Notes: a model not told the origin generated them from the letters alone. DNA of 64,000 nucleotides from JAJXWB01 sp046349085 (GCA_046349085.1 JAXMDA010000010.1:1-64000); one strand, 5' to 3'; counted from the first letter of the stretch, positions 35,217 through 46,589 are shown. Program-made: numbers and translations.

Positions 35217-35753
35217 ATGAACATGGAAATCAACAAGATGGCAGGCGCCGTGCTCGGCTCGCTGTTGGGCGTGATGGGCCTGGGCATGTTCTCGGATCTG
35301 CTCTACGCGCCGGACCACATGAAAAAGGCGGGCTACGAGCTGCCGGCCGGCGAGGCCGCCGGCGGCAAGGCGGATACGGCCAAGGCGGCTGCGTCCGAGC
35401 CGTTCCCCGTCCTGCTCGCCAAGGCCGACGCCAAGAAGGGCGAGGCGCTCGCCAAGCCCTGCGCGGCCTGTCACGATTTCACCAAGCCCGGCGTCGCCAA
35501 GGTCGGCCCGCCGCTCTACGGCGTCCTCAATCGCGCGAAGGGCCATGTCGCGGGCTTCGCCTATTCCGACGCCCTCAAGGCCAAGGGCGGCGACTGGAGC
35601 TACGACGAGCTCAACAAGTTCATCGCCGATCCCAAGAAGGACATTCCCGGCACCAAGATGGCCTTCGCCGGCGAGAAGGACGACGGCAAGCGCGCCGACA
35701 TCGTCGCCTATCTGCGCTCGCTCGCCGACACCCCCGCGGACCTGCCGAAGTAA
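35217..35753 (+). CDS. cycM: Membrane-anchored cytochrome c, CycM-like
   Basis: A 178-residue c-type cytochrome with an uncleaved N-terminal membrane anchor (residues 8-27), an Ala/Lys-rich linker, and a class I haem domain with the CAACH haem site and Met ligand in PGTKMAF. This matches CycM of Rhizobiales, which feeds electrons from the bc1 complex to the aa3 oxidase. The start ATG at 35217 is preceded by GGAG at some distance. A strong terminator follows. Confidence 0.9.
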   Translation: MNMEINKMAGAVLGSLLGVMGLGMFSDLLYAPDHMKKAGYELPAGEAAGGKADTAKAAASEPFPVLLAKADAKKGEALAKPCAACHDFTKPGVAKVGPPLYGVLNRAKGHVAGFAYSDALKAKGGDWSYDELNKFIADPKKDIPGTKMAFAGEKDDGKRADIVAYLRSLADTPADLPK

Positions 35754-35778
35754 GGCGACTGGCCGCGCCGAGCGTTTC

Positions 35779-35812
35779 GAGAGCCGGGTCAGCCCCGGCT
35801 CTCTGCATTTTA
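35779..35812 (+). terminator. Rho-independent terminator of cycM
   Basis: A perfect 10-bp stem GAGAGCCGGG / CCCGGCTCTC with a 5-base loop, then TGCATTTTA. Separates cycM from the yej operon. Confidence 0.85.
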
Positions 35813-35894
35813 GGGGCGCTGTGGGCTGGCCTGCCCCGGAAAAACCTACATAATCGCCGAATCATCGCAAGACCGCCGGCAGAGCGGTCAAGGG

Positions 35895-37796
35895 TTGAGC
35901 GAGGTAGGATTGCGTTTTCTCACTGGATCGACGAACCCGCTGTCGCGCCGGACGTTCGTCGCAGGCGTCGGCGCGAGCGCCCTTTCTGGCTACGCGCGCG
36001 CCGCCGTGCAAGGGCAGGCCGCGTCCCCGGCGCCGGCAGGCTGGACCGTCTCGCATGGCATGTCGGTCTTTGGCGAACTGGCCGAAAAGCCCGACTTCAA
36101 GGCGTTTGGCTATGTGCGGCCCGATGCGCCAAAGGGCGGCGTCGTATCGCAGGAAAGCTACGGCCCGTTCAATTCGCTCAATCCCTTCATCCTGGCCGGC
36201 GACGCGCCGGATGGCATGGAGATCATCTACGACAGCCTGCTGACCTCGAGCCTGGACGAGCGCGACGCGCTCTATCCGCTGGTCGCGAAGTCCGTCGCCA
36301 CCTCGCCGGACAAGCGCAGCATCCGTTTCGAACTGCGGCCGGAAGCGCGCTTTCACGACGGTTCGCCATTGACCGCGAAGGATGTCGTCTTCTCGCTGCA
36401 GACGCTGAAGGAAAAGGGTCGCCCGACCATTCGGCAGGCCTTGCGCGATCTCGAAAGCGTCGTCGCGGACGGCGACCATGTGGTCGTCGTCAAGCTGGCC
36501 GAGAACGCGAGCCGCGATCTCAAGCTGATCGTCGCGCGCCAGCCGATCTTTTCCTCCGCCTATTACGCCAAGCGCAAATTCGAGGAAGCGACGCTCGATC
36601 CGCCGCTGGCGTCCGGCCCCTACAAGGTCGGCAAGTTCGAGGCCGGCCGTTTCATCTCCTTCGATCGAGTTCCCGACTACTGGGGGCGCGATCTTCCCGT
36701 GAACGTCGGACAGAACAATTTCGACGTCGTGCGCTTCGAATATTTCAACGACCGGCCTGTCGCCTTCGAGGCCTTCAAGGCCGGCGCCTTCACCGTGCAC
36801 GAGGAATTCACCTCCGCCACCTGGGCGACGGGTTACGATTTTCCGGCCTTCCGCGAGAAGCGGGTGGTTCGCGGCGAAATCCCGGACGCCAACATTTCCG
36901 GCATTCAGGGCTGGTTCTTCAACACGCGCCGCGCCGCGATGAAGGACCCGCGCGTGCGCGAGGCGATGGGCTACGCCTTCGACTTCGTGTGGACCAACAA
37001 GAACCTGATGTACGGCGCCTACACGCGCACGGAATCCTATTTCGAGAATTCCGACATGAAGGCCAAGGGGCCGCCGGGCCCACGCGAACTCGCGTTGCTC
37101 GAACCCTTCCGCGGCAAGGTTCCGGACGAGGTTTTCGGCGACCCCTTCACGCCGCCGCTGACCGACGGCTCCGGCCAGGATCGCGCGCTGCTGAAGCGCG
37201 CGAGCGATCTCCTGGCTGCGGCCGGCTGCAAGCGCAACGGCATGAACCTGATGATGCCGGACGGCAAGCCGCTGGAGATCGAGTTTCTCGATTTCTCCTC
37301 CGCGCTCGAGCGTCACACGCAGCCGTTCATCAAGAACCTCAAGCTGCTCGGCATTGATGCGCGCATGCGCATCGTCGACGCCGCGCAATATCAGCGGCGG
37401 CTCGAGGACTTCGATTTCGACGTCATCACGCGCCGCCTCTCCATGGCGTTTTCCCCCGGCGAGGAATTGCGCGCTCTCTTCGGTTCGGAGGCGGCGAACA
37501 CGCGCGGTTCGCGCAATCTGAACGGCGTCGCCGACCCGGTCGTCGATGCGCTGATCTCCAAGGCGCTGCTGGCGCAGACGCGCGAGGAGCTGGTGGCCAT
37601 CTGTCGCGCGCTCGATCGCGTGCTGCGCGCCGGCCGCTACTGGGTTCCCCACTGGTACAAGCCGACGCACTGGATCGCGCATTGGGACGTTTTCGGCCGG
37701 CCCGAACGTTCGCCCAAATATAGTCCGGGCATCATATCCACCTGGTGGTGGGACGACGCGCGCGCCAGGAAAATCGACTTTGTCGGGCAGCGTTGA
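35895..37796 (+). CDS. yejA: Peptide ABC transporter substrate-binding protein, YejA-like
   Basis: The periplasmic receptor of the Yej importer, which takes up oligopeptides and, in E. coli, microcin C; in Brucella the system helps resist antimicrobial peptides. The 633-residue protein has a twin-arginine signal (SRRTF then a hydrophobic stretch ending near residue 37) and the family-5 binding-protein fold, with FNSLNPFI and the RFHDGSPLTAKDV block. TTG start at 35895 with GGTCAAGGG upstream. Its stop overlaps the yejB start by one base. Confidence 0.92.
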   Translation: MSEVGLRFLTGSTNPLSRRTFVAGVGASALSGYARAAVQGQAASPAPAGWTVSHGMSVFGELAEKPDFKAFGYVRPDAPKGGVVSQESYGPFNSLNPFILAGDAPDGMEIIYDSLLTSSLDERDALYPLVAKSVATSPDKRSIRFELRPEARFHDGSPLTAKDVVFSLQTLKEKGRPTIRQALRDLESVVADGDHVVVVKLAENASRDLKLIVARQPIFSSAYYAKRKFEEATLDPPLASGPYKVGKFEAGRFISFDRVPDYWGRDLPVNVGQNNFDVVRFEYFNDRPVAFEAFKAGAFTVHEEFTSATWATGYDFPAFREKRVVRGEIPDANISGIQGWFFNTRRAAMKDPRVREAMGYAFDFVWTNKNLMYGAYTRTESYFENSDMKAKGPPGPRELALLEPFRGKVPDEVFGDPFTPPLTDGSGQDRALLKRASDLLAAAGCKRNGMNLMMPDGKPLEIEFLDFSSALERHTQPFIKNLKLLGIDARMRIVDAAQYQRRLEDFDFDVITRRLSMAFSPGEELRALFGSEAANTRGSRNLNGVADPVVDALISKALLAQTREELVAICRALDRVLRAGRYWVPHWYKPTHWIAHWDVFGRPERSPKYSPGIISTWWWDDARARKIDFVGQR

Positions 37797-38911
37797 TGGC
37801 TGCTTATATTGCGCGACGCCTGCTTCTGATGATCCCGACCCTGTTCGGAATCATGCTGATCTCTTTCGTCGTCGTGCAATTCGCGCCCGGCGGCCCTGTC
37901 GAGCGCATCATCGCGCAATTGCAGGGCCAGGACGCCGGCGCCACGTCGCGCTTTGGCGGCGGCGGCGGCGATCTCGGCGCCTCTGGCGGCGCAAGCCAGA
38001 GCCCGAGCGGCGACATGTCGCGGTATCGCGGCGCGCAGGGGCTCGACCAGAAATTCATCAAGGAGCTGGAAAAGCAGTTCGGTTTCGACAAGCCGGCCTG
38101 GGAACGCTTCCTGATCATGCTGAAGAACTATGCGACCTTCGATTTCGGCCGCTCCTACTTCCGCGACACGCCGGTGCTGACGCTCATCTGGCAGAAATTG
38201 CCGGTGTCGATCACGCTTGGCGTTTGGATGACGCTGCTCTCCTATTCCATTTCGATTCCGCTCGGCATCGCCAAGGCGGTTCGCGACGGCACGCGCTTCG
38301 ACGTGTGGACATCCGCCGTCGTCATCGTCGGCTACGCCATCCCGAGCTTCCTTTTCGCCATTCTTCTGGTCGTGCTCTTTGCCGGCGGCTCGTTTCCCTA
38401 CATCGGACAGTTGTTTCCGCTGCGCGGCCTGACGTCGGAAAACTTCGGCGACCTCTCCCTGTTCGGCAAGGTGAAGGACTATCTCTGGCACATCGCCCTG
38501 CCGATCACCGCCATGGCGCTCGGCTCGTTTGCGACCTCGACCTTCCTCACCAAGAACTCGTTCCTCGACGAGATCAAGAAGCAATATGTGCAGACCGCGC
38601 GCATGAAGGGCTTGAGCGAGCGGCAGGTGCTTTACGGTCACGTGTTCCGCAACGCCATGCTGATCGTCGTGTCGGGCTTCCCCGGCGCCTTCGTGCACGC
38701 CTTCTTCACCGGCGCGCTGCTGATCGAAACCATCTTCTCGCTCGACGGCCTCGGGCTCTTGTCCTTCGAATCCATCGTCAATCGCGACTATCCCGTCGTC
38801 TTCGCCAACCTGTACATCTTCGCGCTGCTGGGGCTCGTCGTTAATCTCCTCTCCGACCTTACCTACATGTGGATCGATCCGCGCATCGACTTCGAGACTC
38901 GGGAGGTCTGA
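37796..38911 (+). CDS. yejB: Peptide ABC transporter permease, YejB-like
   Basis: A 371-residue DppB-type permease with six helices; an N-terminal RRLLLMIPTLFGIMLISF helix, a long Gly/Ser-rich periplasmic insertion (about residues 48-75) and the cytoplasmic EAA loop near TARMKGLSERQVLYGHVFRNA. Start overlaps yejA (TGATG). Confidence 0.93.
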   Translation: MAAYIARRLLLMIPTLFGIMLISFVVVQFAPGGPVERIIAQLQGQDAGATSRFGGGGGDLGASGGASQSPSGDMSRYRGAQGLDQKFIKELEKQFGFDKPAWERFLIMLKNYATFDFGRSYFRDTPVLTLIWQKLPVSITLGVWMTLLSYSISIPLGIAKAVRDGTRFDVWTSAVVIVGYAIPSFLFAILLVVLFAGGSFPYIGQLFPLRGLTSENFGDLSLFGKVKDYLWHIALPITAMALGSFATSTFLTKNSFLDEIKKQYVQTARMKGLSERQVLYGHVFRNAMLIVVSGFPGAFVHAFFTGALLIETIFSLDGLGLLSFESIVNRDYPVVFANLYIFALLGLVVNLLSDLTYMWIDPRIDFETREV

Positions 38912-40090
38912 TTGAACGACCGCGCGGTTCTCGAGGCTGCATCCGGCGCGCCGCTCGCGCCGTCGCTCGAACACCGCGGCTGGCTGCGGCTCACGCCGGT
39001 CAATCGCCGCCGTCTCGACAATTTCCGACGCAACAAGAGAGGCTACGTCTCCTTCTGGGTCTTCCTGGCGCTGTTCGTCGTCTCGCTGTTTGCCGAATTC
39101 ATCGCCAACGACAAGCCGGTCGTCGTCTCCTACAAGGGCGAGCTGCTCTTTCCCGTCCTTGTCGACTATCCGGAAGACAAGTTCGGCGGGTTCCTCGCCA
39201 TGACCGACTATCGCGATCCCTTCATTCAGAAGGAGATCGACGCGCACGGCTGGGCGATCTGGCCGCCGATCCGCTATTCTTATTCCACGCACAATCTCGA
39301 CCTTCCCTCGCCTGCGCCTTCGCCGCCGACCTGGGCCCTGTCGAAGGAAGTGTGCGAGAAGGCAGGCGCGCGCGCCGCAGGGCCCGACAAGCCTAACCGA
39401 GGTTGTTCGGGCATCGAGTGGAACTGGCTGGGGACGGACGATCAGGGCCGCGATGTCGTGGCGCGCCTGCTCTACGGTTTCCGAATCTCCATTCTGTTCG
39501 GGCTCACGCTCGCCATCGTCTCCTCGATCATCGGCGTCACCGCCGGCGCAATTCAGGGTTATTTCGGCGGCCTCATCGATCTCGTCTTCCAGCGCTTCAT
39601 CGAGATCTGGTCTTCGCTGCCGCATCTCTATCTGCTGATCATCGTCTCCTCGATCATCACGCCGAGCTTCTTCGTCCTGCTATTCATCCTGCTGATGTTC
39701 TCGTGGGTGTCGCTCGTGCACGTCGTGCGCGCGGAATTTCTGCGTGCGCGCAATTTCGAATATGTGAACGCCGCGCGCGCTCTCGGTCTCTCGAACGCCA
39801 AGATCATGGTCAAGCACGTCCTGCCCAACGCCATGGTGGCGACGCTGACCTTCCTGCCCTTCGTGCTCAACTCCTCGATCACCACGCTCACGTCGCTGGA
39901 TTTTCTCGGCTTCGGACTGCCGCCGGGCTCGCCGTCGCTCGGCGAATTGCTGTTGCAGGGCAAGTCGAACCTGAATGCGCCCTGGCTCGGCATCACCGGC
40001 TTCATCGTCATCGCCTTCATGCTGTCGCTGCTCGTCTTCATCGGCGAGGCGGTCCGCGACGCCTTCGATCCGAGGAAGGCGTTCAAATGA
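38912..40090 (+). CDS. yejE: Peptide ABC transporter permease, YejE-like
   Basis: A 392-residue DppC-type permease. The N-terminal NRRRLDNFRRNKRGYVSFW block precedes helix 1, followed by a periplasmic domain with the DYRDPF region, then GTDDQGRDVVARLLYG, typical of this subunit, and the EAA loop near ALGLSNAKIMVKHVLPNA. Starts at a TTG directly after the yejB stop. Its stop overlaps yejF (ATGA). Confidence 0.93.
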   Translation: MNDRAVLEAASGAPLAPSLEHRGWLRLTPVNRRRLDNFRRNKRGYVSFWVFLALFVVSLFAEFIANDKPVVVSYKGELLFPVLVDYPEDKFGGFLAMTDYRDPFIQKEIDAHGWAIWPPIRYSYSTHNLDLPSPAPSPPTWALSKEVCEKAGARAAGPDKPNRGCSGIEWNWLGTDDQGRDVVARLLYGFRISILFGLTLAIVSSIIGVTAGAIQGYFGGLIDLVFQRFIEIWSSLPHLYLLIIVSSIITPSFFVLLFILLMFSWVSLVHVVRAEFLRARNFEYVNAARALGLSNAKIMVKHVLPNAMVATLTFLPFVLNSSITTLTSLDFLGFGLPPGSPSLGELLLQGKSNLNAPWLGITGFIVIAFMLSLLVFIGEAVRDAFDPRKAFK

Positions 40091-41718
40091 CCGACAGGCC
40101 TCTTCTCGACGTCCGCGATCTCTCCATCGCCTTCGGCTCGGGGGCGAAGGAATCGCTGGTTGTCGACCGCGTCTCCTTCACGCTCGAGGCGGGCCGCACG
40201 CTGGCGCTCGTCGGCGAATCCGGCTCGGGCAAATCGATCACGGCGCTGTCCATCGTGCGCCTTCTCGCGCCGACGGCGCGCCACCCGTCCGGCGAAATCC
40301 TCTTCGACGGCAAGGACCTTTTGCGCTCCACGCAGGAGCACATGCGCGACGTGCGCGGCGCGGAAATCTCCATGGTCTTCCAGGAGCCGATGACCTCGCT
40401 CAATCCGCTGCACACGATCGAAAAGCAGGTCGCCGAAATCATCACGCAGCATGGCGCGGTCGACAGGGCGGACCTGCGCGCGCATGTGATCGAGGATCTC
40501 AAGGAAGTCGGCATTCGCGATCCCGAGGGACGGCTCGGCGCCTATCCGCACCAGCTTTCCGGCGGCCAGCGCCAGCGTGTCATGATCGCCATGGCGCTCG
40601 CCAATTGCCCGAAGCTGTTTATCGCGGACGAGCCGACCACCGCGCTCGACGTGACCGTGCAGGCCCAGATCCTCAGTCTCCTGCGCGATCTGCAGCAGCG
40701 TCGCAACATGGCGATGCTGTTCATCACGCACGACCTCGGCATCGTGCGCAAGATCGCCGACGACGTCTGCGTGATGCAGAAGGGCCGCATCGTCGAGGCC
40801 GGGTCCGTCGACGAAGTCTTTCGCGCGCCGCGTCACGCCTACACGCGCGCGCTGCTCGCCGCAGAGCCGAAGGGCGCGCCGCCCCGGGCCGACCTGACGG
40901 CGAAGAAGCTGATCGAGGCAAAGGACCTGCGCGTGTGGTTTCCGATCCGCGCGGGCTTCATGCGCAAGACGGTGGGACACATCAAGGCGGTCGACGGCGT
41001 CACCTGCGAAGTGCGCGAAGGCCAGACGCTCGGCGTCGTCGGCGAATCCGGGTCGGGCAAGACGACGCTCGGCCTCGCCATGCTGCGCCTCATCCGCTCG
41101 GAAGGGCCCATCGTCTTTCTCGGGCGCCGCATCGACGGCTTCAAGGCCAGGGACATGCGGCCGCTCCGCCGCGACATGCAGATCGTCTTTCAGGATCCCT
41201 ACGGCTCGCTCTCGCCGCGCCTGTCGGTCGCGGAAATCGTGGAGGAAGGCCTGACCGTCCAGAAGAGCGACCTCACCTATCGCGAACGTCGCGAGATCGT
41301 CGCGCGCGCGCTGGCCGACACCGGCCTCGACCCCGCGGCGATGGACCGCTATCCGCACGAATTCTCGGGCGGCCAGCGCCAGCGCATCGCCATTGCGCGC
41401 GCCATCGCGCTCGAGCCGAAATTCGTTCTGCTCGACGAGCCGACGTCGGCCCTCGACATGTCCGTGCAGGCTCAGATCGTCGATCTCCTGCGCGACCTGC
41501 AACGCAGACGCGGCCTCGCCTACATGTTCATCAGCCACGACCTCAAGGTCGTGAAGGCGCTGGCGACCGATCTCATCGTCATGCGTCACGGCCAGGTGGT
41601 GGAGCAGGGGCCAGCGGCCGATATCTTCGCCGCGCCCAAGTCGGACTATACTCAGAAGCTGTTCGCCGCGGCCTTCCGCATCGAAACCGTGGCCGCGGAT
41701 CAGGCGGCCGCCAAGTAA
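40087..41718 (+). CDS. yejF: Peptide ABC transporter dual ATPase, YejF-like
   Basis: A 543-residue protein with two ATPase domains in tandem, each with Walker A (GESGSGKS, GESGSGKT), signature (LSGGQRQR, FSGGQRQR) and Walker B ending DEPT. Acts with YejB and YejE as the energising subunit of peptide uptake. 4-base overlap with yejE, and its TAA overlaps the deoB start by one base. Confidence 0.95.
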   Translation: MTDRPLLDVRDLSIAFGSGAKESLVVDRVSFTLEAGRTLALVGESGSGKSITALSIVRLLAPTARHPSGEILFDGKDLLRSTQEHMRDVRGAEISMVFQEPMTSLNPLHTIEKQVAEIITQHGAVDRADLRAHVIEDLKEVGIRDPEGRLGAYPHQLSGGQRQRVMIAMALANCPKLFIADEPTTALDVTVQAQILSLLRDLQQRRNMAMLFITHDLGIVRKIADDVCVMQKGRIVEAGSVDEVFRAPRHAYTRALLAAEPKGAPPRADLTAKKLIEAKDLRVWFPIRAGFMRKTVGHIKAVDGVTCEVREGQTLGVVGESGSGKTTLGLAMLRLIRSEGPIVFLGRRIDGFKARDMRPLRRDMQIVFQDPYGSLSPRLSVAEIVEEGLTVQKSDLTYRERREIVARALADTGLDPAAMDRYPHEFSGGQRQRIAIARAIALEPKFVLLDEPTSALDMSVQAQIVDLLRDLQRRRGLAYMFISHDLKVVKALATDLIVMRHGQVVEQGPAADIFAAPKSDYTQKLFAAAFRIETVAADQAAAK

Positions 41719-42950
41719 TGGCCCGCGCCATCTTGCTCGTTCTGGATTCGCTGGGCTGCGGCGGCGCGCCCGACGCCGCCGATTTCGGCGACGAAGGCGC
41801 CGATACGCTCGGCCATATCGCGCAGGCCTGCGCGCGCGGCGCGGCCGACGGCGATGGCCTGCGCAAGGGCTTGCTGCACGTTCCCAATCTCGACGCGCTC
41901 GGCCTCGGCCGCGCGTGCGAAACATCGACCGGCGCTCTGCCGCCGGGCCTTTCGCGCAATGTCGCGCCGCACGCCATTCACGGCTGCGCGCAGGAAATAT
42001 CCTTCGGCAAGGACACGCCGTCGGGCCATTGGGAGATGGCCGGCGCGCCGCTGCCCTGGCGCCTCGGCCATTTTCCCGACACGCGACCGTGCTTTCCGCC
42101 GGAACTCGTGCAGGAGCTTGTCGACACGGCGAAACTGCCCGGCATTCTCGGCGACCGCCATGCGCCCGGCATCGCCCTCATCGAGGAACTCGGCGAAGAA
42201 CATCTGAAGACCGGCAAGCCCATCGTCTATACGTCGGCGGATTCCGTTCTCCAGATCGCGGCGCACGAAGAGGCCTTCGGGCTCGAGCGGCTCTACGAGA
42301 CCTGCCGCATCGCGCGAAGAATTGCAGATCGCTGGAACGTTGGCCGAGTCATCGCCCGGCCGTTCGTCGGAACGACTCGCGCGAACTTTGCGCGCACGCC
42401 GAACCGCAAGGACTTCGCCATTCCTCCGCCGCCGGGCAATCTGCTCGATCGCGCGGAAGAAGCCGGCCGCGCGGCGCTGTCGTTCGGCAAGATCGGCGAC
42501 ATTTTCCGTCATCGCGCCACCGGCTGCGAGATCAAGGGCCGCGACAACGGGGAGCTTCTCGATGCGCTGATATCGGAATGGCCGATCATGCCCGACGGCG
42601 GACTGGCTCTCGTCAATCTCGTCGACTTCGACACCGACCACGGCCATCGCCGCGACGTCGCCGGCTATGCGCGCGCTCTCGAGGCCTTCGACGCGCGCCT
42701 GCCCACGCTGCTCGCCACTTTGCGCGCCGACGACATGCTGCTGATTTCCGCCGATCACGGCAACGATCCGACCTGGCGCGGCACGGACCATACGCGCGAA
42801 AACGCGCCTGTCGTCGGCCTGGTCGCGGGGCGGCGCGGCGCCGACGTCGGCCGTCGCGCGAGCTTCGCCGACATCGGGCAGACCATCGCGCGCCACCTGG
42901 GGCTGCGGCCCGTCGCAAAGGGCGAAGCCTTCGCGCTTCCACAGTCCTGA
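41718..42950 (+). CDS. deoB: Phosphopentomutase
   Basis: Interconverts ribose or deoxyribose 1-phosphate and 5-phosphate in nucleoside breakdown. The 410-residue alkaline-phosphatase-superfamily enzyme has the metal-binding LVLDSLGCGG-APDAADFGDEGADTLGHI start, the SFGKDTPSGHWEM phosphorylation site with Thr, and the C-terminal DHGNDPTW and DHTRE metal motifs. It overlaps the yejF stop by one base, so it is co-transcribed with the peptide importer, an unusual partner. It lies about 1 kb before the pyrimidine-catabolism cluster. Confidence 0.95.
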   Translation: MARAILLVLDSLGCGGAPDAADFGDEGADTLGHIAQACARGAADGDGLRKGLLHVPNLDALGLGRACETSTGALPPGLSRNVAPHAIHGCAQEISFGKDTPSGHWEMAGAPLPWRLGHFPDTRPCFPPELVQELVDTAKLPGILGDRHAPGIALIEELGEEHLKTGKPIVYTSADSVLQIAAHEEAFGLERLYETCRIARRIADRWNVGRVIARPFVGTTRANFARTPNRKDFAIPPPPGNLLDRAEEAGRAALSFGKIGDIFRHRATGCEIKGRDNGELLDALISEWPIMPDGGLALVNLVDFDTDHGHRRDVAGYARALEAFDARLPTLLATLRADDMLLISADHGNDPTWRGTDHTRENAPVVGLVAGRRGADVGRRASFADIGQTIARHLGLRPVAKGEAFALPQS

Positions 42951-42961
42951 CGCTGCACGGC

Positions 42962-43726
42962 CTATGCGACGCGCCGGCGATCCGCGGCCGTCTTGCGGGC
43001 GCGTGCAATCTCGCGCAGGCGGCGATCATAGGCCGCGTCGCATGCGGCCTTCGCGCGCGCGATCAGCGCTGCGCCGTCGGCGCCCTGTATCGGATAGATG
43101 GCCGTGCCGGCGTCCTGCACGATGGGCGCGCCGCGCATCGCCTCGAGGCGCATGTTGCGCATGGCGCGTTCGATGCGGCGCGCGACGTCGAGCAGGGCCT
43201 GACGCTCCTTGAGCAGCACGACGCACACGAGGAAGCGGCCGCGATCGATGCGTTCGATCCGGTCGGAATCGCGTAGCACGATCTGCAACATGCCCGCGAC
43301 GAAATCCATGGCCGCCTCGGCGGCGGCGACGCCCTGCGTGCGCGCGATCTCGCGATAGGCGTCCAGATTGTAATAGATGACGCCGACCGTGCAGTCGTAT
43401 TCGTTGGACGCTTCGATTGCGTCGTCGAGGCGCTCGGCAAGCGGCTTGGCGCCGGCCTCAAGCGCCAGCGGGTTGCCGGACAGCGTGCGCGGCGCGGGCG
43501 GCGGGGGCGCATAGACAGCCTCGCCTGGATTGACCACGGCGCCGCTCGACCGAATGAGAGCGACAAGGCCGATGATGAAGCCGGCCGCGCCGAGCGCGCG
43601 CAGAACCCGCACGATGGTTTCGTGCTCGGGGTTGCTCGAGATCATCATCGGCAGCACGACGCCGAAGCCGGCGAGCGCGCACCACATGAACCAGGATTTG
43701 AGGTCGAGCGTCCTCATGACGGTCAT
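42962..43726 (-). CDS. Membrane protein with a degenerate GGDEF domain
   Basis: A 254-residue protein with two N-terminal helices (about residues 11-30 and 42-60), a Pro-rich linker and a C-terminal region that aligns with a GGDEF domain: VGVIYYNLDAYREI matches the helix-strand start, and RIERIDRGRFLVCV replaces the GGDEF turn, so the metal- and GTP-binding motif is lost. It may act as a c-di-GMP or nucleotide sensor, or as a partner, rather than an enzyme. It ends 11 bases after the convergent deoB gene. No other family is evident. Confidence 0.65.
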   Translation of the reverse strand: MTVMRTLDLKSWFMWCALAGFGVVLPMMISSNPEHETIVRVLRALGAAGFIIGLVALIRSSGAVVNPGEAVYAPPPPAPRTLSGNPLALEAGAKPLAERLDDAIEASNEYDCTVGVIYYNLDAYREIARTQGVAAAEAAMDFVAGMLQIVLRDSDRIERIDRGRFLVCVVLLKERQALLDVARRIERAMRNMRLEAMRGAPIVQDAGTAIYPIQGADGAALIARAKAACDAAYDRRLREIARARKTAADRRRVA

Positions 43727-43931
43727 TCCCCGGTCGAGTTGTCGTCCGACCAGTGAAGCGCCGGCTCGTAAACGGACGGTTCACGACGCTGGAAAGAATT
43801 TATTCGTTAATGGAAATTAGGCTCGATCCAGCGGGCGGCGGCCATATTTGCCGTCTGGCTGTTGCCGCGCGGCAACGCATTCCGATGCGCGGGCGCCATA
43901 TCCGGCGCGCAGCGCGCGTGGGGAGGTTGTT

Positions 43932-45190
<1,259 letters not shown>

Positions 45191-45191
<1 letters not shown>

Positions 45192-46414
45192 TGCGCGACG
45201 AAGACGCCGGCGCGGCGCGCGCGCTTCTGTCGGCGCGCGCGGTGCGCGCGCGTGCGTTGCAGATGCTGGAGCTATGCGACGAGGATCGCCTCGCGCACTG
45301 GCGCCTCGACCGCACAAGATTGCCTGACGTCGTCGACTTCACGCTCGGCGTGATGCGCGACAATTATCCCGGCCTCGACATTCCCTTTCACGCGCGCTGG
45401 CGGCATTTTTCCGCCGGCGGGCGCGATCGCTGGGGCGCGCTCGCCGCGCGCGCGCGCTGGAAGGACGGGGCCGCCCGCGCGCGCGCGGAATTCGACCTTG
45501 CGATCGTCAGCGTGCTGCTCGACGCGGGCGCGGGCGCAGGATGGCGCTATCGCGAGGGGGACGGAACGGTCTCCTCGCGCTCCGAAGGCTTGGCCATCGC
45601 CAGCCTCGACATGTTCGCGGCCGGTCTTTTCTCTGCGCGGAAGGACGATCCGCTGCGCGCGGATGCGGAGCGGCTGGCGGCAATCACGGCGCGGGACCTG
45701 GCGACCGGGTTTCAGGTCCACTGCGACAATCCGCTCGTCGGTCTCGCCGGCCGCGTCGATCTGCTCAACCGGCTGGGCCGCGCGTGCCTGGCGGCGCCGG
45801 AGGCGTTTGCGCGCGAAGACAGCGCGCGGCCGGGCGGGCTGTTCGACGCGCTCGCGGGGCGGCGTCGCAAGGCGGAGGAAATCCTCTCCGCCGTTCTCAC
45901 GCATCTCGGCCCGATCTGGCCGTCGCGCCTCGCGATCGCCGGCGTTCCGCTCGGCGACGCCTGGCGCCACCCGCAGGTCCGCGCCGACGACGCCACGGAC
46001 GGCGTCATCCCTTTCCACAAACTGTCGCAATGGCTGTCCTATTCGCTGATCGAACCCTTGCAGCGCGCGGGCGTGGAGGTTGCCGACATCGACGGCCTCA
46101 CCGGCCTGCCCGAATATCGCAATGGCGGTTTGCTGGTGGATTTGGGCGCGCTGGTTCCGAAGGACGCGGAGAATGCGCGCAGGCCGCAGACGGTCGATTC
46201 CGAATTCGTCGTCGAATGGCGCGCGCTGACCGTCGCCTTGCTGGACGAGATCGCCGCGCTCGTGCGTGAAGAACTGAAGATGAGCGCCGACGCGCTGCCG
46301 CTGGCGAAAGTGCTCGAAGGCGGCACATGGGCCGCCGGCCGCCGCATCGCGGCGCAAAAGCGCGCGGACGGCGCGCCGCCGCTCGATATCGTCAGCGATG
46401 GCACGGTGTTCTAG
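45191..46414 (+). CDS. URC4-like protein (DUF1688), uracil catabolism
   Basis: A 407-residue protein matching URC4/Urg3 (DUF1688), whose yeast member is required for uracil degradation by the URC pathway; its reaction is not firmly known. Recognisable blocks are PFHARWRHF, RSEGLAIASLDMF, PGGLFDALAGR, IPFHKLSQWLSYSLIEPLQ and TGLPEYRNGGLLVDLG. It overlaps the URC1-like gene by one base, the strongest evidence for this pathway here. Confidence 0.88.
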
Positions 46415-46424
46415 CGGCTCCAGC

Positions 46425-46557
46425 GCCGTCATGCCCGGGCTTGTCCCGGGCATCCACGCCGTTCCGCGATGAGAGCGTTCGGCGCCCGTCTGCAATCCTG
46501 CCGTCGTCTTGGCGCCGGCGCCGCGTGGATGGCCGGGACAAGCCCGGCCATGACGGC
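46425..46557. repeat. Inverted repeat, CCGTCATG / CATGACGG family, second copy
   Basis: Arms GCCGTCATGCCCGGGC and GCCCGGCCATGACGGC bound a segment of 133 bases between the DUF1688 gene and upp; compare 16187..16296. Confidence 0.8.
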
Positions 46558-46589
46558 TAACATTTCGAGATTGCAGGAGACCGAATCGA

